A DNA stretch of 64,000 bases from Limibacterium fermenti (GTDB lineage Bacteria > Bacteroidota > Bacteroidia > Bacteroidales > Dysgonomonadaceae), in assembly GCF_041902845.1 (NCBI RefSeq), contig NZ_CP159486.1, positions 3,720,001 through 3,784,000 on the forward strand, written 5' to 3'. Under the pieces are notes generated by a model, which ran no database searches, had not been told where the DNA came from, and saw only the letters and a program-made list of their open reading frames with translations. This document shows positions 9,479 through 18,757 of this stretch, piece by piece; position 1 is the first letter of the stretch, and the number at the start of each line of letters is the position of its first letter. The position numbers were made by a program, and so were the translations under genes.

Positions 9479-11398
9479 ATGCAATCGGAATTGTTTCACG
9501 AAATACTGAAAAAATATTGGGGGTATAGCTCCTTTCGGCCGCTTCAGGAAGAAATCATTCAATCGGTATGGGAGGGGAAAGATACCCTCGGGCTCATGCC
9601 CACCGGCGGAGGAAAGTCTTTGACTTTTCAAGTGCCGGTGATGGCTATGGACGGTATTTGCCTCGTGGTGACACCGCTCATTGCGTTGATGAAAGATCAG
9701 GTCGACACTCTCCGGGAAAAGGGCATTAAGGCCGCAGCGGTATACTCGGGAATGCCTCGGAGCGAAATCATCGGGACATTAGAAAATTGTATTTTCGGGG
9801 ATTTCAAATTCTTATATGTTTCCCCCGAAAGGCTTTCTTCCGATATATTCATTACGAAGCTTCAAGCAATGAAAGTCTGCCTGCTGGTGGTAGACGAGTC
9901 GCACTGTATTTCTCAATGGGGATACGACTTTCGCCCTTCGTATTTGAAAATTGCCGAACTGCGCACATTGTTTCCCGACGTTCCCGTTCTGGCTCTGACA
10001 GCCACCGCCACCCAAACCGTCGTGAAAGATATCCAGGAAAAGCTGAACTTCAAGGAAAAAAACGTCTTCCGGAAAAGTTTCGAACGGAAAAACCTCTCTT
10101 ATGTCGTCCGCGTAGCGGAGGATAAAATCGGCGAACTCATCCACATCCTCCAGTCGGTTCCCGGCACAGCCATCGTTTACGTACGGAGCCGGCAAGAGAC
10201 GAAGGCGGTCGCCAAAGCCTTGCAACAAGCCGCCATTCCGGCCGATCATTTCCACGCCGGCTTGTCGCACGAGGAAAAAAATCATAAGCAAAACGAATGG
10301 AAGAAGGGCAAAAGCCGGGTAATGGTCGCGACCAACGCCTTTGGCATGGGCATCGACAAGGCCGACGTGCGAGTCGTCGTGCATCTCGATCTGCCTAACT
10401 CGCTCGAGGAATATTATCAGGAGGCGGGGCGCGCCGGGCGCGACGGAGACCGGGCTTATGCCATCATCCTCTACGCAAAAGCCGATAGCGTAAAACTAAA
10501 AAAGCGCATCACCGACGCCTTTCCCAAAAAAGAGCTTATTATACGGGCATACGAAGCGCTTGGTAACTATCTCCAGGTAGCCGTGGGGTCGGGATATAAC
10601 CGTGTTTTCGATTTCGATCTGCAAGAGTTTTGCCAACGTTTCAAACTTCCGTTCCTTCAAACACACCACGCCCTGAAAATACTCGAACTTGCGGGATATG
10701 TTGAGTATACCGAAGAAATCGATATGCACTCGCGTGTACGGTTTTTGATTATGAGAGACGAGCTATATACGATCCACCTCGAGGCGGAGGTTGACGATCT
10801 CGTTCACACGCTGCTGCGAAGTTACACCGGCGTTTTTTCCGATGATGTGTACATCGACGAATCTTTTCTGGCTATCCAGACAGGTCTGTCGCGCCGTAAA
10901 GTATGCGAAATATTAGTCCATTTAGGAAGAATGCGCTACATCCGCTATATTCCTCAAAAGAAAACACCCTTTATTATTTTCACGTCGCCGCGGGAAGACA
11001 CTCCTTTCATCTCCATTCCGAAGATTGTTTACGAAGATCGGAAAAAACGGTTTGAAAAACGCATTCATTCCATGATCGACTATGTGGAAACAGACGATAT
11101 ATGCCGCAGCCGGATGTTATTAAGCTATTTCGATGAAAAGGACCCGCAAGATTGCGGCTTTTGCGATGTGTGTCTGAAGAGAAATGAAACGGGACTATCG
11201 AATTTTGAATTCAAGCAGATCCGTAACGCGTTACAGGTGCAATTGAAAAAATATCCATCCATGCGATTACAGGAATTAGTCGATTCCATAGACGCGGAAA
11301 ACAGCAAGAAGATCATCAAAACGCTCCGGTTCTTGATCGATCTCGGGGAATTCTCCCTAAAAGACGATATCATTTCTTTTTCCAACGAAAAAGATTAA
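9479..11398 (+). CDS. recQ: ATP-dependent DNA helicase RecQ
   Basis: 639 aa, a 3'-5' SF2 helicase. Walker A PTGGGKS is at 41-47 and the DESH box at 139-142. The RecQ aromatic-rich loop (CISQWGYDFRPSY) is next, then ALTATAT and the QEAGRAGRDG motif VI. The zinc-binding region has spaced cysteines (CRS and CGFCDVC near 545-570). The RQC winged helix lies around 390-500 and the last 80 residues are an HRDC-like or family-specific tail. A clear AAAGGAG ribosome site precedes the ATG. It is translated after recJ in the same transcript. Confidence 0.95.
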   Translation: MQSELFHEILKKYWGYSSFRPLQEEIIQSVWEGKDTLGLMPTGGGKSLTFQVPVMAMDGICLVVTPLIALMKDQVDTLREKGIKAAAVYSGMPRSEIIGTLENCIFGDFKFLYVSPERLSSDIFITKLQAMKVCLLVVDESHCISQWGYDFRPSYLKIAELRTLFPDVPVLALTATATQTVVKDIQEKLNFKEKNVFRKSFERKNLSYVVRVAEDKIGELIHILQSVPGTAIVYVRSRQETKAVAKALQQAAIPADHFHAGLSHEEKNHKQNEWKKGKSRVMVATNAFGMGIDKADVRVVVHLDLPNSLEEYYQEAGRAGRDGDRAYAIILYAKADSVKLKKRITDAFPKKELIIRAYEALGNYLQVAVGSGYNRVFDFDLQEFCQRFKLPFLQTHHALKILELAGYVEYTEEIDMHSRVRFLIMRDELYTIHLEAEVDDLVHTLLRSYTGVFSDDVYIDESFLAIQTGLSRRKVCEILVHLGRMRYIRYIPQKKTPFIIFTSPREDTPFISIPKIVYEDRKKRFEKRIHSMIDYVETDDICRSRMLLSYFDEKDPQDCGFCDVCLKRNETGLSNFEFKQIRNALQVQLKKYPSMRLQELVDSIDAENSKKIIKTLRFLIDLGEFSLKDDIISFSNEKD

Positions 11399-11403
11399 AA
11401 AAG

Positions 11404-11432
11404 AAAAGGCTACCGAGTGGAAGTAGCCTTTT
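11404..11432. terminator. bidirectional terminator between recQ and tRNA-Arg
   Basis: A perfect 10-bp stem, AAAAGGCTAC with GTAGCCTTTT, and a nine-base loop. It gives a T-run on both strands, so it can end both the recJ-recQ transcript and the tRNA transcript coming from the right. Confidence 0.85.
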
Positions 11433-11433
11433 G

Positions 11434-11507
11434 TGATCCCGACAGGATTCAAACCTGTAACCTTCTGATCCGTAGTCAGATGCTCTATTCAGTTAAGCTA
11501 CGGGACC
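11434..11507 (-). tRNA. tRNA-Arg (anticodon ACG)
   Basis: On the minus strand an acceptor arm GGTCCCG pairs with CGGGATC (one G-T pair) with discriminator A. The D arm is GCTTAACTGAATAGAGC. The anticodon stem TCTGA/TCAGA carries loop CTACGGA, giving anticodon ACG. The T arm is ACAGG-TTTGAAT-CCTGT. The CCA end is not encoded. ACG reads the CGN arginine box after A-to-I editing. Confidence 0.93.
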
Positions 11508-11530
11508 CTATTTCGTTTCTAATGTGCCTG

Positions 11531-11538
11531 CAAAGATA
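11531..11538 (-). promoter_or_regulatory. -7 promoter element of tRNA-Arg
   Basis: The minus strand reads TATCTTTG, 24 bases before the tRNA 5' end. Confidence 0.55.
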
Positions 11539-11777
11539 GACTTTTTTTGATAAACACACAAAAAATTATCTGCGATAAAGTTCTTTTTTTCTTCTTGAAA
11601 ACCCAATCGAAACAGAGATATCTATTGGTAAAAACGGTTTTAACTGACCGGATAAGTGTTATTGAAGGAATTATAGGTATTTTTGTAGCTTTCGCATTGA
11701 CCGTTGCGGTTAGATGGGCGGCGGCGTGACCGGTGTTTATCCGATCGAAAGTAAAGAAAAAAAGAACAGGAAGAAGA

Positions 11778-12932
11778 ATGGATAAGAAAAAAGAAAATAC
11801 TTCCGGAGGTACGCGAAAGTGGTCGATCATGCCGCCGAAAGGACGGTACACGATCTCCTATACGCAAGTTACGGAAAACCTGTTTATACATCTTGCCGCA
11901 TGGTGCATTATCTTCGGATTGCCGCTGTTTTTTCTGAGTCAGGGAAATTTCTCATGGATCAACTTCCTGCTGTTCGTCCCTGTTCCGGTCTGCTTTATGA
12001 TCGTATTCTACAGTAACTATTTCTATTTGATCGATCATTTCTTGTTCGAGAACAAAAAGAACGAGTTTCTGCTCATCAACATCGCGCTCATTTTGGGAAC
12101 GGCATTACTTATCCATCTTTGGCATGAATTTTCCTTGACATTGAATCTCGCCGGCGGAAAGTCTCTTTTCGGGGAAGGAAAATCTCCGAATGAATCACCG
12201 CAACCGGAAAAATGCCGGCTCATTCCGATTATCCTCTTTTTCCTTCGCGATGTGGTTTCGCTCACATTGGTTGTCATCCTGAGCACAGCCATTAAGATGA
12301 GCCGCCGATGGGCGAAGATCGAAGTCGAACAAAAGGAAATGCAACAAGCGATGATAGAGGCCGAGTTAAAAAATCTCAAGAATCAGATCAACCCTCATTT
12401 TCTGCTGAACACACTGAACAATATCTATGCGCTGGCGCAGCTCAATTCGCCGAAAGTGAAACCGGCGATTCTCGATTTGAGCCGCCTATTGCAATATGTA
12501 CTCTACGAAAATAACACCTTACATGTTCCTCTGAAAGAAGAAGTCAATTTCATTCGCAACTATATCGACCTGATGCGGTTACGTCTGCCGGAAGACGCAC
12601 GCCTCACCATTACGTTCGACATTAAGGAGAACAGCACGGTGATGATCGCCCCGCTTATCTTCATCTCCCTGATAGAAAATGCGTTTAAGCACGGAATGAG
12701 CAGCGGCGAACATTCGTTTGTCGACATCTCCCTGACGGAAAAAGAAAACGGGCGTATCGAATTCTTGTGCAGTAATAGTTATTTCCCGAAAAACGAGTCG
12801 GATAAAAGCGGCAGCGGCATCGGCCTGCAGCAAGTCAAAAAGCGGCTCGAATTACTATATCCCTATCGGCATATGTGGCACAAGGAGATAAAAGAGGGCA
12901 CCTACTCCACCGTATTAATCATCGATACTTAA
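11778..12932 (+). CDS. sensor histidine kinase, LytS/YehU-like
   Basis: 384 aa from the ATG at 11778. I prefer it to the GTG at 11733 because an AGGAAGAAG ribosome site precedes it. Four hydrophobic segments (about 35-55, 60-82, 97-114 and 149-172) anchor it in the inner membrane without a large sensor loop. The His_kinase box is KNQINPHFLLNTLNNIYALA with His207. The ATPase part has SLIENAFKHGM and GSGIGLQQVKKRL. It is followed 9 bases later by its LytTR response regulator. The signal is unknown. Confidence 0.9.
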   Translation: MDKKKENTSGGTRKWSIMPPKGRYTISYTQVTENLFIHLAAWCIIFGLPLFFLSQGNFSWINFLLFVPVPVCFMIVFYSNYFYLIDHFLFENKKNEFLLINIALILGTALLIHLWHEFSLTLNLAGGKSLFGEGKSPNESPQPEKCRLIPIILFFLRDVVSLTLVVILSTAIKMSRRWAKIEVEQKEMQQAMIEAELKNLKNQINPHFLLNTLNNIYALAQLNSPKVKPAILDLSRLLQYVLYENNTLHVPLKEEVNFIRNYIDLMRLRLPEDARLTITFDIKENSTVMIAPLIFISLIENAFKHGMSSGEHSFVDISLTEKENGRIEFLCSNSYFPKNESDKSGSGIGLQQVKKRLELLYPYRHMWHKEIKEGTYSTVLIIDT

Positions 12933-12941
12933 TCAAACAAC

Positions 12942-13667
12942 ATGAACCTGATACTCACTTGTTGGATCATAGACGACGAACCCCTGGCCTTAAGCTTGTT
13001 GGAAACGTACATCCGCGATACGCCCGGCCTCCGCATGACGGGGAAATACAACAATCCCGTTTCGGCGATGCAGGATATCGTGACCCAGAAAGTCGATTTG
13101 ATTTTTCTCGATATCCAAATGCCGCGCATCAACGGCATGGAATTAGCCCGCTTGATCCCCCCCGAAACAAAAATTGTTTTTATTACCGCTTTCAAAGAAT
13201 ACGCACTCGAAGGCTATCGGGTAAACGCTTTCGATTATTTGCTGAAGCCGGTCTCATACGACGAATTTCTAACTACCTTCCGGAAAGCGCAAGAGTGGTT
13301 CGCAGCCATTGCTAAAAACAATTCCGGACACCAGTCGCCACTCCAAACCGACGCCGTGTTCGTCAAATCGGAACATCGACTGATCCCGGTCTTTTTTAAA
13401 GACATCCTCTATATTGAAGGGTTGAAAGATTATATTAAAATTTACACACTCCACCAAGACCGGCCGATTATCACATTGGAATCGATGAAAAATATGGAAA
13501 CCCTGCTGCCGGACATGCTGTTTCTACGGGTGCACCGATCGTTCATCGTCCGGAAAGACAAAATACAAACCGTCAACCGTAACCGACTGACGGTAGCCAA
13601 TCGGGAAATCCCCATCGGAAGGACCTACAAGCAAGAGGTGCTCCACTATATCGACTCACTGTCATAG
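12942..13667 (+). CDS. LytTR-family response regulator
   Basis: 241 aa. The receiver domain (1-120) has the acidic pair DDE at 11-13, the phosphorylated Asp57 in FLDIQMP, and the KPVS lysine near 105. The LytTR DNA-binding domain fills about 140-240 (VFVKSEHRLIPVFFKDILYI, FLRVHRSFIVRKDKI). It forms a two-component pair with the kinase just upstream. Targets cannot be inferred; the gene next to it starts a separate unit with its own promoter. Confidence 0.93.
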   Translation: MNLILTCWIIDDEPLALSLLETYIRDTPGLRMTGKYNNPVSAMQDIVTQKVDLIFLDIQMPRINGMELARLIPPETKIVFITAFKEYALEGYRVNAFDYLLKPVSYDEFLTTFRKAQEWFAAIAKNNSGHQSPLQTDAVFVKSEHRLIPVFFKDILYIEGLKDYIKIYTLHQDRPIITLESMKNMETLLPDMLFLRVHRSFIVRKDKIQTVNRNRLTVANREIPIGRTYKQEVLHYIDSLS

Positions 13668-13825
13668 AAACCGTCGCTTCCTGAGTTCAATTTAGAAGTG
13701 AAACACCCTGGAAACAGCTATTATCACCCTGTAAAAACCGGTCCCGTTTTTAACGCAACGATAAACATTTCGTTTTCCGACAACCATTTTACGCAAAAAA
13801 ACAGAAATTTAGGCATTCGTTTTTC

Positions 13826-13833
13826 TATATTTG
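13826..13833 (+). promoter_or_regulatory. -7 promoter element of the sugar-acid operon
   Basis: TATATTTG (TAnnTTTG), 48 bases before the SDR gene ATG at 13881. Confidence 0.55.
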
Positions 13834-13880
13834 CAACCAAATGACTGAAATGAATCATTAAAGGATTAAGGAACTGAACT

Positions 13881-14693
13881 ATGTACGAACTATTTAACAT
13901 CAATAATAAAGTAATCGTTATGACGGGAGGTACCGGCGTATTAGGCACTTCCATGGTGAGTTATCTGGCGGCGCATGGAGCGAAAGTGGCGGTGCTCGCG
14001 CGCAACAAAGCCAAAGGCGATGCCTTGGTAGAACACGTCAAAGCAAACGGCGGCGATGCGATCTTCCTCCAAACCAATGTCACCGACAAAGCGATCCTTA
14101 CGCAAAACGCCGAAGAAATCATCCGGGAATACGGACGCATCGACGTGCTTATCAACGGCGCAGGGGGCAACATGCCGGGAGCGACCATCGCACCGGATAA
14201 TACGATTCTCGACCTCAACATCGACGATTTCCGCCAAGTGGTCGATCTTAATTTGATGGGCACGGTCATCCCCACCCTCGTCTTTTCCGAATATATGGTT
14301 CAGCAACGGCAGGGAAACATCGTGAATATTTCATCGGCATCTGCTCTACGTCCCCTGACGCGCGTAGCAGGATACGGGGCCGCTAAGGCAGCGGTATCGA
14401 ATTTCACCAAGTATCTGGCGGGAGAGTTGGCGCTTAAGTTCGGCGAGAATTTTCGCGTGAATGCGCTTTGTCCGGGATTTTTCATCACGGAGCAAAACAG
14501 GGCTTTGCTCACCCATCCCGACGGCACCTACACCGATCGCGGAAACACCATCATCGCCCATACGCCTTTCAAACGTTTCGGAGAACCGGCCGAACTGTTA
14601 GGGACATTGCATTATCTGGTCAGCGACGCCTCGAAGTTCGTTACCGGCACCATCGCCGTGGTCGATGGCGGCTTCGACGCTTTTAGTATTTGA
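13881..14693 (+). CDS. SDR oxidoreductase, probable D-mannonate/fructuronate oxidoreductase
   Basis: 270 aa classical short-chain dehydrogenase. The nucleotide-binding TGGTGVLG is at 15-22, the NGAGG motif near 92-96, and the catalytic set is Ser151/152, Tyr165 and Lys169 (YGAAK). The closest type I know is the Bacteroidota SDR that replaces UxuB and interconverts D-fructuronate and D-mannonate. The next genes (PfkB kinase, LarA-type epimerase, 6-phosphogluconate dehydrogenase) fit sugar-acid metabolism. SDR substrate calls from sequence are weak, so the family is certain and the reaction is inferred. Confidence 0.8.
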   Translation: MYELFNINNKVIVMTGGTGVLGTSMVSYLAAHGAKVAVLARNKAKGDALVEHVKANGGDAIFLQTNVTDKAILTQNAEEIIREYGRIDVLINGAGGNMPGATIAPDNTILDLNIDDFRQVVDLNLMGTVIPTLVFSEYMVQQRQGNIVNISSASALRPLTRVAGYGAAKAAVSNFTKYLAGELALKFGENFRVNALCPGFFITEQNRALLTHPDGTYTDRGNTIIAHTPFKRFGEPAELLGTLHYLVSDASKFVTGTIAVVDGGFDAFSI

Positions 14694-14704
14694 TGGATAA
14701 AAGA

Positions 14705-14741
14705 TTGATTGAAGATTGGCAAGAGATTGAATAAGATTGAG
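14705..14741. repeat. AGATTGA-type short repeats
   Basis: AGATTGA, AGATTGG, AGATTGA and AGATTGA with small spacers, in the gap between the SDR and PfkB genes. The same core is found at 50083-50127. Confidence 0.5.
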
Positions 14742-14766
14742 AAATTAAATCATCATAATAAACAAT

Positions 14767-15846
14767 ATGACACTCGTATTAAAACAAGACTGTAAATATT
14801 CTCTACTGGTAGCCACCAGCATGGGCGTGCGCATTACGCCCGTCAATGCCCAGCCGGTACACAGCAGCCGGCTCTTTGAAATGCAGGCAACCAGCGCTGA
14901 AACGAATGTGGCAAGCATTTCTTCCTCCTTAGGATTACCGGTAAAAGTGTTGACTGCTTTTGTAAAGGATAGCCCGATAGCGGCCTTTATCAAATCAGAT
15001 CTTCGCCACAGGAATATGGACTATGAAGGGCCCGAAGTACCGCAAGGCGGGCCCTGGGGATACCGTCACCAGTTTAATATAGCCGATACCGGCTTCGGAT
15101 TACGCGGCCCTCGGGTGCAAAACGACCGGGCGGGTGAAGTAGGCCGCACATTGAACGCCAAAGATTTCGACCTCGAACGTATTTTCGGACAAGAAGGTGT
15201 GCAAATCGTGCATCTTTCCGGCTTAATCGCCGCATTATCGCCCGAGACGAGCGAGTTTTGCGTGGAAATCGCCCGTACGGCAAAAAAACACGGGTCATTG
15301 ATATCCTTCGACCTGAATTACCGAGCATCCTTTTGGGAAGGACGCGAAACGGAATTAAAAACGGCATTCTCCGAAATTGCTTCATTATCGGACATCCTTA
15401 TCGGCAACGAAGAAGATTATCAACTTTGCCTCGGCATCGAAGGCCCTAAAGCCGGCGGAGAAGATATCGGCGCCACGATGGATGCTTTCAAGGGGATGAT
15501 CGCAAACGCCCAAGCGGCCTATCCCAATGTGACCGTGTTCGCTAATACGTTGCGCGAAGTGGTGAGTGCAAATGAACATCTTTGGGGCGCTATTGTTTTT
15601 GAAAATGACCGGTGGCATATCATCCGCCCGCGAAAGATTTACGTCCTCGACCGCATCGGCGGCGGAGATGGCTTTGTAGGCGGATTATTGTATAGCATTC
15701 TAAAAGGTTGGAACCCGGAGAAGTGGACGCAGTTCGCTTGGGCAAGCGGAGCCTTGGCTACGACTTTCCTCACCGATTACGCACAGCCGGCCGATGAAGA
15801 AATGGTTTGGAGTATTTGGTTGGGCAACGCCCGCGTAAAACGATAA
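14767..15846 (+). CDS. PfkB-family sugar kinase, probable 2-keto-3-deoxygluconate kinase type
   Basis: 359 aa, ribokinase fold. The N-terminal half carries the sugar-binding lid strands (NVASISSSLGLPVKVLTAFV). The C-terminal signature is RIGGGDGFVGGLL, where the Asp of GGGD is the catalytic base. KDG kinases have a similar GGGD variant instead of the usual DTxGAGD. It lies between the SDR and larA genes, with only three bases to the latter. A KDG-kinase role would join mannonate breakdown to the Entner-Doudoroff route; this is inferred from neighbours. Confidence 0.8.
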   Translation: MTLVLKQDCKYSLLVATSMGVRITPVNAQPVHSSRLFEMQATSAETNVASISSSLGLPVKVLTAFVKDSPIAAFIKSDLRHRNMDYEGPEVPQGGPWGYRHQFNIADTGFGLRGPRVQNDRAGEVGRTLNAKDFDLERIFGQEGVQIVHLSGLIAALSPETSEFCVEIARTAKKHGSLISFDLNYRASFWEGRETELKTAFSEIASLSDILIGNEEDYQLCLGIEGPKAGGEDIGATMDAFKGMIANAQAAYPNVTVFANTLREVVSANEHLWGAIVFENDRWHIIRPRKIYVLDRIGGGDGFVGGLLYSILKGWNPEKWTQFAWASGALATTFLTDYAQPADEEMVWSIWLGNARVKR

Positions 15847-15849
15847 GTT

Positions 15850-17133
15850 ATGGCTTGGTTTTTTGAAAGAAAAGAAGAGATTGGGCGGGAAGAGATGAAA
15901 TCGCTGGTTATAAAAAGCGCCAACGAATGTTTAAACCGGATTTGTAAGAAGCCCAAAAAGGTCTTGTTACTTCCCCCTGATATTACAAGGGCTCATAGCG
16001 GAGCGGGATGGATAACCGAAATATTCTACAACTTCTTCGCTCAAATGGCGGAGGTGTATGTCATACCCACCTTGGGGCAACATGTGCCGCATACGGAAGA
16101 ACAGAACCGGTGGATGTTCGGAAACATCCCGGAAGATAAAATTCTGAAGCACAATTGGCGTACCGACGGCAAACGCCTTGGAATCGTTCCGGCCGATTAT
16201 GTAAAGAAAATCACCGGCGGGCTTGCCGATTGGGATATTCCTATCTCCATCAACCGGCTTGTAATGGAAGAACCATGGGACATAATCATCAATATCGGGC
16301 ATGTGGTTCCGCATGAGGTATTGGGATTTGCCAACCACAACAAGAACTATTTCATCGGCCTTGGCGGAAAAGATACCATTTGCGCCTCGCATATGGCGGC
16401 GGCTTGCTATGGCATCGAAAAAAACTTAGGCTCGCTGGTAACACCGCTAAGGCATTGCTATAATAAAGCGGAAAACGAATTTCTGGGCAACTTGCCGGAT
16501 GTCTATGTTCAGCTCGTAATGGCTTATAACGATGAAGGGAAACTGGTTCACACGGGGTTCTATTGCGGCAACGATTTAGACACGTATATTCAAGCTGCCA
16601 AACAGTCCATGGCGCAAAATATTACCATCGTACCTCCATTAAGAAAAGTGGTTGCGGTGATGCAAGGGGATGAATTTTTCAGTACCTGGGTGGCGAACAA
16701 GGCCATATACCGCACGCGCAAGGCAATGGCCGACGGCGGGGAACTCATCATCATCGCTCCGGGACTAAAACGTTTCGGAGAACAAGACGAGGTGGACGCC
16801 ATCATCCGGAAATACGGTTATTCGGGAACCGAAAAGATCATGAAATACTGGAAAAAAAACGACGACCTGCAAGACTTGACGCATGCCACCGCTCACTTGA
16901 TACACGGCTCGTCGGAAGGTCGGTTTGAAATCACATACGCTCCCGGACATCTTTCCAAAGAGGAAATAGAAGGAGTCAACTTCCATTATCTCGATTATCA
17001 AAAGGCGATCGACATCTATTCTCCCGACAAACTGCAAAACGGATTCAATACGTTGCCCAACGGAGAAGAAATTTATTTTATCAGTACGCCATCGGCCGGT
17101 TTATGGACAACAAAAGAGAAACTGAATATATAA
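15850..17133 (+). CDS. LarA-family nickel-pincer-dependent racemase/epimerase
   Basis: 427 aa, cytoplasmic. The N-terminal domain has VLLLPPDITRAHSGAG (38-53) and the GQHVPHT histidine motif (76-82). The central GGKD at 172-175 puts Lys174 where LarA tethers the pyridinium-thioamide nickel cofactor. Histidines at 151, 155, 163 and 181 can supply the catalytic and nickel-ligand positions. LarA relatives include lactate, malate and gluconate-2-epimerase types. With the flanking hexonate genes a D-gluconate/D-mannonate epimerase is the most attractive guess. Cofactor genes larE and larB follow directly; larC is not in the window. Confidence 0.85.
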   Translation: MAWFFERKEEIGREEMKSLVIKSANECLNRICKKPKKVLLLPPDITRAHSGAGWITEIFYNFFAQMAEVYVIPTLGQHVPHTEEQNRWMFGNIPEDKILKHNWRTDGKRLGIVPADYVKKITGGLADWDIPISINRLVMEEPWDIIINIGHVVPHEVLGFANHNKNYFIGLGGKDTICASHMAAACYGIEKNLGSLVTPLRHCYNKAENEFLGNLPDVYVQLVMAYNDEGKLVHTGFYCGNDLDTYIQAAKQSMAQNITIVPPLRKVVAVMQGDEFFSTWVANKAIYRTRKAMADGGELIIIAPGLKRFGEQDEVDAIIRKYGYSGTEKIMKYWKKNDDLQDLTHATAHLIHGSSEGRFEITYAPGHLSKEEIEGVNFHYLDYQKAIDIYSPDKLQNGFNTLPNGEEIYFISTPSAGLWTTKEKLNI

Positions 17134-17135
17134 CG

Positions 17136-17945
17136 ATGAACCCCGATCTCCTGAAAAAATATGATGCCCTTAGGAGTCATCTCCGCCAACTCGGCAGTGC
17201 AGTGGTAGCCTTTTCCGGAGGAGTCGACAGCTCTCTTTTGGCGAAAGTATGTCATGATGTATTAGAAAACCGGTGCCTGGCTGTGACGATTGTTTCCCCG
17301 ATGATCCCCGCATGGGATTTGGACGATGCCAAGACGCTCGCTTCGCAAATAGGAATAGAACATATCCTCGTCGAAGAACAAACAATCGATGCTGAAATTA
17401 AGCGAAATCCCGCGAATCGGTGTTATTTTTGTAAAAAGATCGAATTCGGCACCATCGTGGATATGGCAAAAGAAAGAGGTTTTCACATCGTAGTAGACGG
17501 TTCCAATGCCGATGATACGAAAGATTACCGGCCGGGGGCAAAGGCGATAGCCGAATTGAAAGTGATGAGTCCTTTGAAAACGGCGGGATTAAATAAAAAA
17601 GAAATAAGGCTTCTTTCGAAACATCTCGGATTGCCGACGTGGGACAAACCGGCTTACGCGTGTCTGGCGTCGCGCATTCCTTACGGAGAAGAGATTACAA
17701 CGGAAAAACTGAGTCGCATCGGAAAAGCGGAAAAATATATGCATTCTCTCGGATACCGCGAAGTAAGAGTCCGCAGCCACGGTTCCATTGCGCGAATCGA
17801 ACTCAACCCCGAAGACCGGGCGCGTTTTTGCGATCCGTCTACGATGGACCGGGTTTCCAAACAACTCAAAGCATTCGGATTTCTATATGTCTGCTTAGAG
17901 TTGGAAGGATATTCGATGGGCAGTTTAAACAGAAATATAGTATAA
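17136..17945 (+). CDS. larE: ATP-dependent sulfur transferase LarE (nickel pincer cofactor synthesis)
   Basis: 269 aa from the ATG at 17136, three bases after the larA stop; an earlier ATG at 17103 lies inside larA and adds residues that the family lacks. The PP-loop SGGVDSS is at 27-33. Three cysteines are visible: C96 and C99 (CYFC) and C176 (AYACLASR). In LarE, Cys176 is the sacrificial sulfur donor, and variants with three cysteines carry a [4Fe-4S] cluster, so this copy looks like the cluster type and need not be single-turnover. It acts after LarB on the adenylated dicarboxylate precursor. Confidence 0.92.
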   Translation: MNPDLLKKYDALRSHLRQLGSAVVAFSGGVDSSLLAKVCHDVLENRCLAVTIVSPMIPAWDLDDAKTLASQIGIEHILVEEQTIDAEIKRNPANRCYFCKKIEFGTIVDMAKERGFHIVVDGSNADDTKDYRPGAKAIAELKVMSPLKTAGLNKKEIRLLSKHLGLPTWDKPAYACLASRIPYGEEITTEKLSRIGKAEKYMHSLGYREVRVRSHGSIARIELNPEDRARFCDPSTMDRVSKQLKAFGFLYVCLELEGYSMGSLNRNIV

Positions 17946-17949
17946 CCGG

Positions 17950-18621
17950 ATGAAGAAGAAAGAGATTGGTTACGAAGATATTGATTTTGCGAAGATAGAT
18001 TATTTACGTCAAGAACGTACCGGACAACCGGAAGTAATTTTCTGTCAGGGGAAAACGCCGGAGCAAGTCGTGGCCATTACAGAATCGATCATTCGTAATG
18101 GCGGCAATGTCTTAGGTACCAAGGTCTCGGACGCGATGTACCGATTCGTATCCGAACGCGTAGAAGGGGTGATTTATAATCACACCGCTCAAACCTTCCG
18201 CATCATGCGGCACGAGCCGGCAACCACCGATAGCTACATCGCCATTGTTTGTGCGGGGACATCCGACTTGCCGGTGGTAGAAGAAGCTTACGAGACCGCC
18301 GTATTTTTAGGAAATAAGGTCGAAAAAATCGTAGACGTAGGCGTTGCGGGCATTCATCGTCTATTCGATAAACTCGAGATAATCAGAGGGGCGAAAGTCG
18401 TCATCGTCGTAGCCGGAATGGAAGGAGCATTGGCTTCGGTCGTATCGGGACTGGTGAGCAGTCCCGTCATCGCCGTTCCTACAAGCGTCGGATACGGAGC
18501 AAGCCTGCACGGTATCGCTGCCTTATTGAGCATGCTCAACAGTTGCACACCGTTATGCGTCGTGAACATCGATAACGGATACGGGGCAGCTTGTCAGGCA
18601 AGTAAAATTAATAAACTATAG
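17950..18621 (+). CDS. larB: nickel pincer cofactor biosynthesis protein LarB
   Basis: 223 aa, four bases after larE. LarB carboxylates and hydrolyses nicotinic acid adenine dinucleotide, the first step of the LarA cofactor. The C-terminal two-thirds is the PurE-like domain (CAGTSDLPVVEEAYETAVF, VVIVVAGMEGALASVV, VGYGASLHG). The N-terminal part (EVIFCQGKTPEQVVAI) is typical. It is slightly shorter than LarB of lactobacilli. It is the last gene before a 136-base gap, so larA-larE-larB is one tight cluster. Confidence 0.92.
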   Translation: MKKKEIGYEDIDFAKIDYLRQERTGQPEVIFCQGKTPEQVVAITESIIRNGGNVLGTKVSDAMYRFVSERVEGVIYNHTAQTFRIMRHEPATTDSYIAIVCAGTSDLPVVEEAYETAVFLGNKVEKIVDVGVAGIHRLFDKLEIIRGAKVVIVVAGMEGALASVVSGLVSSPVIAVPTSVGYGASLHGIAALLSMLNSCTPLCVVNIDNGYGAACQASKINKL

Positions 18622-18643
18622 GGCCGTTTCTACCCCACAAGCA

Positions 18644-18662
18644 GCTTGGAGGCGTTAGACGG
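18644..18662. repeat. 19-bp dispersed repeat, copy 1
   Basis: GCTTGGAGGCGTTAGACGG behind larB. The second copy at 46710-46728 (GCTTAGAGGCGTTAGACGG) differs at one base. Confidence 0.6.
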
Positions 18663-18757
18663 ATAAAACAAAGCGTTTAAACGACAACTAAAACAACCCT
18701 TGAGTTGTTTCTCTCTAATAATAAAAAGAAAAGGTAAAAGATAAATAATAAAAAACT

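Noticed and set aside
11733..11777. GTG start of the LytS-type kinase at 11733
   Set aside because: The ATG at 11778 has a purine-rich ribosome site, and the extra 15 residues are very basic and not typical of the family.
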